Assembly: GCF_013358405.1 (NCBI RefSeq)
Contig: NZ_CP054836.1
Span: 620,001 to 684,000, forward strand
Direction: 5' to 3'
Source: Oricola thermophila
GTDB taxonomy: Bacteria; Pseudomonadota; Alphaproteobacteria; Rhizobiales; Rhizobiaceae
Length of the DNA stretch: 64,000 nt
This document shows, piece after piece, positions 8,133-16,116 of this stretch. How positions within the stretch are numbered: position 1 is the first letter of the stretch; every line of letters begins with the position of its first letter. A program made the position numbers and the translations under genes. The notes under the pieces were generated by a model. The model was not told the origin of the DNA. It saw only the letters and a program-made list of their open reading frames with translations, and searched no databases.

Positions 8133-9749
8133 ATGAACAACAGCTACATGACCGCGCTGGTGGGGCTGGCGGCGTTTCTCGCCCTGCTCGGAGCGGCATT
8201 CGCCCAGGATGCGGCTTTCCAAGCGCATGCCTGGGTCGTCTTTTTCGCGCTGGCGATCGGCACGATTGTCATGCTGCGGAAACTTGAATTCGCGCCTGCC
8301 GGCGCGGCGGCCGACGAGTCGGCCTATTTCGACAATGTGGTGCGCTATGGTGTCGTCGCCACGCTTTTCTGGGGCGTTGTCGGCTTCCTGGTCGGTGTTA
8401 TCGTTGCTTCGCAGCTGGCATGGCCCGAACTCAACATCGAGCCCTGGTTCAATTTCGGTCGTATGCGTCCGTTGCATACCTCGGCCGTCATTTTCGCCTT
8501 TGGCGGAAACGCGCTGATCGCAACCTCGCTCTATGTCGTTCAGCGCACGACGCGGGCGCGCCTGTTCGGCGGAAGCCTCGCTTGGTTCGTCTTCTGGGGG
8601 TACCAGCTCTTCATCGTCATGGCCGCGACCGGCTACCTGCTCGGAATAACCGAAAGCCGCGAATATGCCGAGCCTGAATGGTATGTCGACATCTGGCTGA
8701 CGGTGGTGTGGGTTGCCTACCTGATCGTGTTCATGGGAACGCTGTTCAAGCGCAAGGAACCTCACATCTACGTGGCGAACTGGTTCTATCTTTCCTTCAT
8801 CGTGACGATCGCGATGCTGCACATCGTCAACAACCTGTCGATGCCCGTGTCGCTGCTTGGTGCGAAGAGCTACTCGCTGTTCGCCGGCGTGCAGGACGCG
8901 CTGACGCAATGGTGGTACGGCCACAACGCGGTGGGCTTCTTCCTGACTGCCGGATTCCTCGGCATGATGTACTACTTCGTTCCGAAGCAGGCCGGACGCC
9001 CGGTCTATTCCTACCGGCTTTCGATCATCCACTTCTGGGCGCTGATCTTCCTCTACATCTGGGCGGGCCCGCACCATCTCCATTACACGGCGCTGCCCGA
9101 CTGGGCGCAGACGCTGGGCATGGTGTTCTCGATCATGCTCTGGATGCCTTCGTGGGGCGGCATGATCAACGGCCTGATGACGCTCTCGGGCGCCTGGGAC
9201 AAGCTGAGAACCGACCCGATCATGCGCATGCTCGTGATCTCGGTCGCCTTCTACGGCATGTCGACCTTCGAGGGGCCGATGATGTCCATCAAGACGGTGA
9301 ACTCGCTGTCCCACTACACGGACTGGACCATCGGGCACGTTCATTCTGGCGCGCTCGGCTGGGTCGGCATGATCTCCTTCGGTGCCATCTACTATCTTGT
9401 GCCTAAACTGTGGAACCGGCAGCGCCTCTACAGCCTGCGCCTTGTCAGCTGGCACTTCTGGCTGGCGACTCTTGGCATCGTCGTCTACGCGGCGGTCATG
9501 TGGGTGTCGGGCATCCAGCAGGGCCTGATGTGGCGCGAGTACGATGATCAGGGCTACCTGGTCTACTCCTTCGCCGAATCCATCGCAGCCATGCATCCCT
9601 ACTACGTGCTGCGCATGCTCGGTGGCGTGCTCTACCTGGCGGGTGCGCTGGTGATGGCGTTCAACATCTACAAGACGATCCGCGGCGACGTCCGGTCCGA
9701 GGTGCCCATGGGTGCCGAGCAGCCGGAAGCGCTTGCGCCGGCGGAATGA
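8133..9749 (+). CDS. ccoN: Cytochrome cbb3 oxidase subunit I
   Basis: A 538-residue heme-copper oxidase catalytic subunit with about twelve to fourteen membrane spans. Conserved histidine-bearing segments include [24 protein letters not shown] (Cu-B region), [15 protein letters not shown] and [17 protein letters not shown] for heme ligation. It reduces oxygen to water at high affinity and pumps protons. The ATG at 8133 follows AAGGGGG at 8121-8127; the frame is open far upstream but that part overlaps the FNR box region and is not coding. First gene of ccoNOQP, 11 bases before ccoO. Confidence 0.96.
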   Translation: MNNSYMTALVGLAAFLALLGAAFAQDAAFQAHAWVVFFALAIGTIVMLRKLEFAPAGAAADESAYFDNVVRYGVVATLFWGVVGFLVGVIVASQLAWPELNIEPWFNFGRMRPLHTSAVIFAFGGNALIATSLYVVQRTTRARLFGGSLAWFVFWGYQLFIVMAATGYLLGITESREYAEPEWYVDIWLTVVWVAYLIVFMGTLFKRKEPHIYVANWFYLSFIVTIAMLHIVNNLSMPVSLLGAKSYSLFAGVQDALTQWWYGHNAVGFFLTAGFLGMMYYFVPKQAGRPVYSYRLSIIHFWALIFLYIWAGPHHLHYTALPDWAQTLGMVFSIMLWMPSWGGMINGLMTLSGAWDKLRTDPIMRMLVISVAFYGMSTFEGPMMSIKTVNSLSHYTDWTIGHVHSGALGWVGMISFGAIYYLVPKLWNRQRLYSLRLVSWHFWLATLGIVVYAAVMWVSGIQQGLMWREYDDQGYLVYSFAESIAAMHPYYVLRMLGGVLYLAGALVMAFNIYKTIRGDVRSEVPMGAEQPEALAPAE

Positions 9750-9760
9750 GGAGCTGAAAC

Positions 9761-10492
9761 ATGGCTTTGATCGATAAACACGAGATACTCGAGAAGAACG
9801 TCACGCTCCTGTTCCTCGCCTCCTTCGCGGTGGTGACGGTCGGAGGCATCGTCGAGATCGTTCCGCTGTTCTACCTGGAGAACACGATCGAGAAGGTGGA
9901 GGGGATGCGTCCCTATTCGCCGCTCGAACTGGCAGGCCGGAACATCTATGTGCGCGAAGGCTGCTATGTCTGCCACAGCCAGATGATCCGTCCGTTCCGC
10001 GACGAGGTGGAACGCTACGGCCACTACAGCCTGGCTGCAGAGTCGATGTACGACCACCCCTTCCAGTGGGGATCGAAGCGAACCGGGCCGGACCTGGCCC
10101 GGGTCGGCGGGCGATACTCAAACGAGTGGCATGTGGAGCACCTGAAGGATCCGCAGTCGGTCGTTCCGGAATCCGTCATGCCGTCCTACGAGTTCCTCGC
10201 CAACACGGAACTGAAGATCGAGAACGTGTCGGGTCACCTGATCGCGAACCGGCGCGTGGGCGTGCCCTACACGGACGAGATGGTCGAAAACGCGGAGGCC
10301 GACCTGATGGCGCAGGCGGATCCCGAGGCCGACTGGAGCGGGATCGAGGAGCGCTATCCGAAGGCAGTGCTCGGAGATTTCGACGGCAATCCGACGAAGG
10401 TTACGGAGATGGACGCGCTTGTGGCCTATCTCCAGATGCTCGGCACGCTCGTCGACTTCTCGGTCTACGAACCTGAAGAAAACTACCGGTAG
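9761..10492 (+). CDS. ccoO: Cytochrome cbb3 oxidase subunit II (monoheme)
   Basis: A 243-residue membrane-anchored cytochrome c. One N-terminal membrane helix (about residues 13-38) is followed by a periplasmic domain with a single heme site CYVCH (C68-H72) and the conserved [15 protein letters not shown]. Methionine candidates for axial ligation include SVMPSYE. It passes electrons from CcoP to the CcoN catalytic core. GAGGAGCTGAAAC precedes the ATG. Length and motifs are normal for the family. Confidence 0.96.
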   Translation: MALIDKHEILEKNVTLLFLASFAVVTVGGIVEIVPLFYLENTIEKVEGMRPYSPLELAGRNIYVREGCYVCHSQMIRPFRDEVERYGHYSLAAESMYDHPFQWGSKRTGPDLARVGGRYSNEWHVEHLKDPQSVVPESVMPSYEFLANTELKIENVSGHLIANRRVGVPYTDEMVENAEADLMAQADPEADWSGIEERYPKAVLGDFDGNPTKVTEMDALVAYLQMLGTLVDFSVYEPEENYR

Positions 10493-10503
10493 GGGAGGGA
10501 CAG

Positions 10504-10659
10504 ATGGAATTCGACTACCACTCCATGCGTACCTTCGCCGACAGCTGGGGCCTGCTCTACATGTTCGTGATCTTTCTCGCGGTCGTCGTGTGGGTCATGC
10601 GTCCCGGTTCCAAGAAACACAGTGAAGATGCGGCCCGCATCCCCTTCAAGGAGGACTGA
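10504..10659 (+). CDS. ccoQ: Cytochrome cbb3 oxidase subunit CcoQ
   Basis: A 51-residue protein with one membrane helix (LLYMFVIFLAVVVWVM) after MEFDYHSMRTFADSWG, ending in a charged tail HSEDAARIPFKED. This is the usual size and layout of CcoQ/FixQ, which stabilises the cbb3 complex. AGGGGAGGGAC before the ATG is a strong ribosome site. It lies 11 bases after ccoO, and its last codons contain the ribosome site (AAGGAGG) for ccoP. Confidence 0.92.
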   Translation: MEFDYHSMRTFADSWGLLYMFVIFLAVVVWVMRPGSKKHSEDAARIPFKED

Positions 10660-10662
10660 TCC

Positions 10663-11535
10663 ATGGCCGACAAAAAGGATATCGATGAAATCTCCGGTGT
10701 CGAGACCACGGGCCATGAGTGGGACGGCATCAAGGAACTCAACAACCCGCTGCCGCGCTGGTGGCTCTGGACATTCTACGGCTGCATCGCCTGGTCGCTG
10801 GCCTACACGGTATTCTATCCGGCCTGGCCGGGCATCACCGACGCGACGGCGGGCGTTCTCGGCTGGTCCAGCCGTGCCCAGCTTGCCGACGAGATGACCG
10901 AGCTCCAGGCGGAGCGCGCCGTCTATCTCGACAGGATTGCGTCGATCGACGTGACGGAGATCAGCGCGGATCCGGATCTTGTCCAGTTTGCCACGGCAGG
11001 CGGCGCATCGACCTTCAAGGTCTATTGCGTGCAGTGCCACGGCTCCGGTGCGCAGGGCGGTCCGGGCTATCCGAACCTCAATGACGACGCATGGATCTGG
11101 GGCGGCACGGTAGAGGACATCTATACCACGATCATGCACGGCGCCCGCTACGAGACGGACGAGGACACGCGCATCTCCGACATGCCGGCCTTCGGCCGTG
11201 ACGAGATACTGGAACGCGACGACATCGTCGATGTTGCCTGGTACGTCCGCAAGCTGTCCGGCCAGGAACATGACGAGGAGGCGGCGGCGCGCGGCGAAAC
11301 TGTCTATGTCGACAACTGCGCCGTCTGCCATGGCGATGCGGGCGAGGGAGATCCCGAACTCGGTGCGCCCAATCTGTCGGACGCGATCTGGCTCTATGGC
11401 GGTACTCACGCCGACATCGTTGCCCAGGTAAGCAGCCCGCGACAGGGCGTCATGCCGGCCTGGGGCGATCGCCTCGGCGAGTCGACCGTCAAGCAGCTCG
11501 CCGTCTACGTGCACGGTCTCGGCGGCGGTCAGTAA
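10663..11535 (+). CDS. ccoP: Cytochrome cbb3 oxidase subunit III (diheme)
   Basis: A 290-residue membrane-anchored diheme cytochrome c. A single helix (about residues 33-53) precedes two cytochrome c domains with CVQCH (C122-H126) and CAVCH (C219-H223). Methionines in DMPAFG and GVMPAWG are the likely sixth ligands. It receives electrons from soluble or membrane cytochromes and feeds CcoO. The ribosome site AAGGAGG lies inside the end of ccoQ. A strong intrinsic terminator follows, so ccoNOQP is one transcription unit. Confidence 0.96.
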   Translation: MADKKDIDEISGVETTGHEWDGIKELNNPLPRWWLWTFYGCIAWSLAYTVFYPAWPGITDATAGVLGWSSRAQLADEMTELQAERAVYLDRIASIDVTEISADPDLVQFATAGGASTFKVYCVQCHGSGAQGGPGYPNLNDDAWIWGGTVEDIYTTIMHGARYETDEDTRISDMPAFGRDEILERDDIVDVAWYVRKLSGQEHDEEAAARGETVYVDNCAVCHGDAGEGDPELGAPNLSDAIWLYGGTHADIVAQVSSPRQGVMPAWGDRLGESTVKQLAVYVHGLGGGQ

Positions 11536-11560
11536 GACGCCGGCGCGTAACTGCAAGATA

Positions 11561-11594
11561 GGCCGGGCGGCGTCAGCGCCGCCCGGCCTTTTTT
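11561..11594 (+). terminator. Intrinsic terminator after ccoNOQP
   Basis: GGCCGGGCGGC (11561-11571) pairs perfectly with GCCGCCCGGCC (11578-11588) across a six-base loop and is followed directly by six Ts. Textbook rho-independent terminator, 26 bases after the ccoP stop. Confidence 0.93.
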
Positions 11595-11655
11595 GTCGCT
11601 CAGCGGAATTTTAAGCTTTCGGTGGTCTCCTTGCCTTCCAAGGGTGGGACGGACC

Positions 11656-13929
11656 ATGAGCGACAACCAGGCGATTCATGTTGCGAAACCGATGGCGGGG
11701 TTCGGCGCGCTGGTACTGCCGCTGTTTTCGTTGACGATCTTCCTCAGCGCCTTCCTGCTTTTTTCCGTCCAGCCCCTCTTCGCCAGAATGGTCCTGCCGA
11801 AGCTGGGCGGCACGCCTGCGGTGTGGTCCGTCGCCATGGTCTTCTTCCAGGCGATGCTGCTCGCCGGCTACGGCTATGCGCATTTCCTGACAAAGCGGCT
11901 GAACCTGCGCGTGGCGGCCGTCGTGCACATTGCGGTGATGGCTTGCGCGCTCGTCTTCCTTCCGATCGCTGTTTCCGAAGCGTGGGGGCAGCCGCCGCAA
12001 AGCGGCCAAGCGATCTGGCTGTTGGGCCTGTTCGCGGTCTCGGTCGGGCTGCCGTTCTTCGCGGTATCGGCCAACGGGCCGCTGCTTCAGGCCTGGTTCC
12101 ATCGCACCGGGCATCCGCACGCGCACGATCCCTATTTCCTCTACGGCGCCTCGAACATCGGCAGCTTCGCATCGCTGGTCCTCTACGTCGCGTTTTTCGA
12201 GCCGGCATTCGTCCTGCAGGCGCAGTCTGCGATGTGGGCGGGCGGCTTCATTGCGCTCGGCGCGGCCATCGCCGCCTGCGCGCTCGCCGCGGGCAGGGGG
12301 ACGCTGCAACGGGCAGCGGCGGAGCAGGCGGACCCTGTCGAAGCCGGGCCGCGCACGCAAGCCGGATGGCGCACACGGCTGCAATGGGTCTGGCTGGCCT
12401 TTGTGCCGTCGGGCCTGATGGTCGCGGTAACGGCACACATCTCGGTGGATGTCGCGGCGATCCCGCTGCTCTGGATCGTGCCGCTGTCGCTGTATCTGAT
12501 GACGTTCGTCTTCGCCTTCGCGCGCAGGCCTGTCGTGCCCGTCAGATTCCTGGACCGCGCGCTGCCCGCGCTCGGTTTCGGAGCGCTGGCGGTCAGCTAT
12601 TTCAACCTGTTCCCGCTGGTCGCTCAGATGCTGATCCAGGTCGTCTTTTTCTTTGCCGCGGCGCTGCTTGCCCACAGCGTCCTGGCGTCGAAGCGGCCGG
12701 CGGCGTCCGACCTGACGAATTTCTATTTCTGGATGTCCACCGGTGGTGTGCTCGGTGGCGTCTTCGCATCGCTGCTGGCCCCGGTCCTGTTCGACTGGAT
12801 TGCCGAATATCCTCTGCTCGTGCTCGCCGCGCTGTTGATCCGCCCGTCCATCTGGGCGGAGGACGCTCGACCGGCGTGGATCGTGTCGATCGCGGGCCTC
12901 ATCCTGCTGTTTCTTGCCGGAAGTCCGTTCGGCCCGGCCTTGTTCTCGGCGGTTCCGACGGACTTGACGCTGATGGCGTTCATCGCCTTCGCCGCCGCCG
13001 GATCGATCGTCCACCTGCGAGCGGAACCCGCCTTCGTCGCTTCGGTGATGGCCTTCGGTGTGCTCTGTTTCGGGCTTCAAATGCAGGGCAACCAGCTCTT
13101 CATGGAACGGTCATTCTTCGGCGTCCTGAAGGCGCGCCTGAGCGAGGACGGGGAGTTCATGAACATGTCGCACGGCACGACGATCCACGGATCGATGCGC
13201 GTCGATGAAACAGGGACCCCGACTCCGCTGACCTACTATCACGCAAGCGGCGGTATCGCCCGCGCGCTGTTCTCCGTCCAGCGGCGCAAGGCGGGCGAGC
13301 CGGCCGAAATCGGCGTTGTTGGCCTCGGCGTCGGCTCGTTGATCTGCCATCGCTCGCCCGGCGAGCGGTGGACGCATTTCGAGATCGATGCCGACGTGGT
13401 GCGGCTCGCGCGCGACCCCGAATACTTCCGGTTCATGTCCTCCTGCGAGATGCCCGACGACCGCATGGTCATCGGCGACGCGCGGCTGAAGCTGGCCGAC
13501 GAGCCCGACCGGCGGTTCGACTATCTGTTGATCGATGCATTCTCGTCCGATTCGATTCCCATACATCTGCTGACGACGGAAGCTTTCGACCTCTATCGGG
13601 ACAAGCTGGCCGAAAGGGGCTTGCTTGTCGTGCACATCTCGAACCGGTACATGGAGCTTGCCACTGTCTTGGCGGCCATCGCCCGCGAGACCGGCATGGC
13701 GATGCGGGCCGGAAAGTTCATTCCGGACGCGGCGGCGCGAGACCAAGGTGCCACGACCTCCATGGTCGCCGTGCTGGCCCGCGACGAGCGGGACCTTGCC
13801 GCACTGGCGGCTGACAATACCTGGCAACCCGTCGATCCGGGCCGAACCGCGGCCTGGACCGACGGCTACTCCAACGTTCCGGCCGCGATCCTGCGCAAGT
13901 CCTGGTACGCCGAGCCCGAGGCGAAATGA
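11656..13929 (+). CDS. Membrane protein with C-terminal spermidine-synthase-like domain
   Basis: A 757-residue fusion. The first about 490 residues are very hydrophobic with a dozen or more membrane spans, starting FGALVLPLFSLTIFLSAFLLFSVQPLFAR. The C-terminal about 230 residues look like a Rossmann methyltransferase/spermidine synthase fold: GVVGLGVGSLIC nucleotide loop, FEIDADVV acidic end of strand 2, and LLIDAFSSDSIP near the aminopropyl-transfer site. Fused spermidine-synthase-like membrane proteins are widespread and their substrate is unknown to me. The ATG at 11656 has GGGACGGA before it; an upstream TTG at 11593 would overlap the ccoP terminator. It separates the two cco operons and has no obvious FNR box, so a link to respiration is only positional. 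Confidence 0.7.
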   Translation: MSDNQAIHVAKPMAGFGALVLPLFSLTIFLSAFLLFSVQPLFARMVLPKLGGTPAVWSVAMVFFQAMLLAGYGYAHFLTKRLNLRVAAVVHIAVMACALVFLPIAVSEAWGQPPQSGQAIWLLGLFAVSVGLPFFAVSANGPLLQAWFHRTGHPHAHDPYFLYGASNIGSFASLVLYVAFFEPAFVLQAQSAMWAGGFIALGAAIAACALAAGRGTLQRAAAEQADPVEAGPRTQAGWRTRLQWVWLAFVPSGLMVAVTAHISVDVAAIPLLWIVPLSLYLMTFVFAFARRPVVPVRFLDRALPALGFGALAVSYFNLFPLVAQMLIQVVFFFAAALLAHSVLASKRPAASDLTNFYFWMSTGGVLGGVFASLLAPVLFDWIAEYPLLVLAALLIRPSIWAEDARPAWIVSIAGLILLFLAGSPFGPALFSAVPTDLTLMAFIAFAAAGSIVHLRAEPAFVASVMAFGVLCFGLQMQGNQLFMERSFFGVLKARLSEDGEFMNMSHGTTIHGSMRVDETGTPTPLTYYHASGGIARALFSVQRRKAGEPAEIGVVGLGVGSLICHRSPGERWTHFEIDADVVRLARDPEYFRFMSSCEMPDDRMVIGDARLKLADEPDRRFDYLLIDAFSSDSIPIHLLTTEAFDLYRDKLAERGLLVVHISNRYMELATVLAAIARETGMAMRAGKFIPDAAARDQGATTSMVAVLARDERDLAALAADNTWQPVDPGRTAAWTDGYSNVPAAILRKSWYAEPEAK

Positions 13930-13968
13930 CGCGGACGGGGCCGGTAGCCCTTCCGCCACTTGGTGGCC

Positions 13969-13982
13969 TTGATTCAGGTCAA
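13969..13982. promoter_or_regulatory. FNR box upstream of ccoG
   Basis: TTGATTCAGGTCAA, identical over 14 bases to the box before ccoN. A class II position would put transcription start near 14017, which favours a translation start after that point for ccoG. Confidence 0.87.
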
Positions 13983-14062
13983 GGATTGTTGGGCGCTCTG
14001 TCGCCAAAAAGGGGCATGCGGGGCGCATGTTTGCGCGCCCACCGCTATGGCAGGAGCATGTT

Positions 14063-15622
14063 TTGGATCAGGCGACCGAAGTTCCGTCCGTCGACGTCGA
14101 ACCCGTCAACGCCGGCGCGAAGAAGAAAGCACAGCCGCTATACGCGGCCCGCAAGCAGATTTTCCCGAAACGGGCGGAGGGCCGGTTCCGCCGCCTGAAG
14201 TGGCTTATCATGCTGGTCACGCTCGGCATCTATTACGTGACGCCGTGGCTACGCTGGGACCGTGGCGATCATGCGCCGGACCAGGCCGTTCTGATCGACA
14301 TGGCCAATCGGCGCTTCTATTTCTTCTTCGTCGAGATCTGGCCACAGGAGTTCTTCTTCGTCGCCGGCCTTCTGGTGATGGCGGGCGTCGGCCTGTTCCT
14401 GGTCACATCAATCGTCGGGCGCGCCTGGTGCGGCTATGCCTGTCCGCAGACCGTGTGGACGGACCTTTTCATCGCGGTGGAACGATTCTGGCAGGGCGAC
14501 CGCAACGCGCGCATGCGCCTCGCCAAGGCGCCATGGTCGTTCGAGAAGGCCCGAAAGATGGTCGCGACCCATGCGTCCTTTCTCGCCATTTCCGTGGCGA
14601 CGGGTGGTGCGTGGATATTCTACTTCGCCGACGCGCCGACGCTGCTGAAGGATCTTGTGACCTTCCAGGCACCATTCATCGCCTATTCGACCGTCGCGGT
14701 CCTGACGGCAACGACCTATGTGTTCGGCGGCCTGATGCGCGAACAGGTGTGCATCTACATGTGTCCGTGGCCGCGCATCCAGGCGGCTATGCTCGACGAG
14801 GATTCGCTGGTCGTCACCTACAACGACTGGCGCGGCGAGCCACGCAGCCGCCATGCCAAGAAGGCCGCAGCCGAAGGCAAGGCCGTCGGCGATTGCGTCG
14901 ATTGTAACGCCTGCGTTGCCGTCTGTCCGATGGGCATCGACATCCGCGACGGACAACAGCTGGAGTGCATCACCTGCGCGCTGTGCATCGACGCCTGCGA
15001 CTCGGTCATGGACAAGATCGGCAAGAAACGCGGGTTGATCGCCTATGCGACGCTGCACGAGTACAACCACAACATGCAGCTCGCCACGGACCCGGAGACC
15101 GGGGCCGTCGACCCGGCGCGCGTGCGCGGCGAGGACGGAAAGTTTGACGACCGCATAAAGCATTTCAACTGGCGGATCATCTTCCGCGTCCGTTCGCTGA
15201 TCTACATGGGCGCATGGGCTGCCATCGGCCTCGCCTTGGTGGTTGCGCTGCTCAGCCGCGACCGGCTCGAGGTGAACGTGCAGAAGGACCGCAATCCGGT
15301 TTTCGTCACGCTGTCCGACGGATCGATACGCAACGGCTACACCGTCAAGCTCCTCAACATGATCCCCGAGCCGCGGGTCATCTTCCTGTCGCTGGAGGGA
15401 CTGCCGGGCGCCACCATGAGCATCAACGGCCTCGACCAGCCGGACGGCACCAGTTTCGCCATTCCGGTCGAGCCGGACAAGTTGCGGGCGCTTAAGGTGT
15501 ATGTCACGCAACCGCTGGAATACACCGTGGAAGGGCGCGCGCCGTTCCACTTCATCGCCGAGGACAAGCAGTCCTTCGAGAGCGACGTCTATGACGCGGT
15601 ATTCGAGGCACCGGAAAGATGA
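14063..15622 (+). CDS. ccoG: Cytochrome c oxidase accessory protein CcoG (FixG/RdxA)
   Basis: A membrane iron-sulfur protein of about 519 residues needed for cbb3 copper handling; it is thought to reduce Cu(II) for CcoI or the oxidase. Several membrane spans flank WCGYACPQTVW and YMCPWPRIQ, and a ferredoxin-like domain carries CVDCNACVAVCP and CITCALCIDACD. The C-terminal Ig-like domain is periplasmic. The start is a choice: TTG at 14063 has AGGAG six bases upstream, while the ATG at 14027 has no good site and would lie only about 10 bases from the expected FNR-dependent transcript start. The stop overlaps the ccoH start (ATGA). Confidence 0.92.
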   Translation: MDQATEVPSVDVEPVNAGAKKKAQPLYAARKQIFPKRAEGRFRRLKWLIMLVTLGIYYVTPWLRWDRGDHAPDQAVLIDMANRRFYFFFVEIWPQEFFFVAGLLVMAGVGLFLVTSIVGRAWCGYACPQTVWTDLFIAVERFWQGDRNARMRLAKAPWSFEKARKMVATHASFLAISVATGGAWIFYFADAPTLLKDLVTFQAPFIAYSTVAVLTATTYVFGGLMREQVCIYMCPWPRIQAAMLDEDSLVVTYNDWRGEPRSRHAKKAAAEGKAVGDCVDCNACVAVCPMGIDIRDGQQLECITCALCIDACDSVMDKIGKKRGLIAYATLHEYNHNMQLATDPETGAVDPARVRGEDGKFDDRIKHFNWRIIFRVRSLIYMGAWAAIGLALVVALLSRDRLEVNVQKDRNPVFVTLSDGSIRNGYTVKLLNMIPEPRVIFLSLEGLPGATMSINGLDQPDGTSFAIPVEPDKLRALKVYVTQPLEYTVEGRAPFHFIAEDKQSFESDVYDAVFEAPER

Positions 15623-16110
15623 CCATGATCGAGAAGATACTCGGGCTGAAGCATTTCACCGGCTGGCACATGCTGGGCGTGCTGGTCCTGTTCTTCGGGA
15701 CCATCATCGGCGTCAACCTGACGCTTGCCTGGTTTGCCAATTCCAGCTGGACGGGGCTGGTGGTGCAGAATTCCTATGTCGAGAGCCAGCGTTTCAACGA
15801 GGTGACGGCCGAGAAACGTCGTCAGCTCGCGCTTGGCTGGCAGGCTGAAATCGCCTATGGCGGCGACACCTTCACGGTGGAGATGACCGACAAGGACGGC
15901 GCGCCGTTGCGCGGTGCCATCGTTTCGGCGAAAATCGGTCATCCGGTCCAGGACCGGAACGACCAGACGGTATCGCTGCTCGACAGGGGCGGCGGGGAGT
16001 ATGCCGCCGATGTCGCGCTCGATCCGGGCATCTGGAACGTCGACCTGACGGTCACGGGGGCGAAGGGCGAGATCTGGACGCGCGCGATCAGGTTCCTGGT
16101 CAGGGAGTAA
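15619..16110 (+). CDS. ccoH: cbb3 oxidase assembly protein CcoH (FixH)
   Basis: A 163-residue single-span protein: a short cytoplasmic start, a helix (WHMLGVLVLFFGTIIGVNLTLAWFA), and a periplasmic beta-rich FixH domain. SSWTGLVVQNSYVESQRFN is a typical FixH block. CcoH helps assemble CcoNO with CcoP and CcoQ. It overlaps ccoG by four bases and ends six bases before ccoI. Confidence 0.92.
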   Translation: MTMIEKILGLKHFTGWHMLGVLVLFFGTIIGVNLTLAWFANSSWTGLVVQNSYVESQRFNEVTAEKRRQLALGWQAEIAYGGDTFTVEMTDKDGAPLRGAIVSAKIGHPVQDRNDQTVSLLDRGGGEYAADVALDPGIWNVDLTVTGAKGEIWTRAIRFLVRE

Positions 16111-16116
16111 TGCGCC

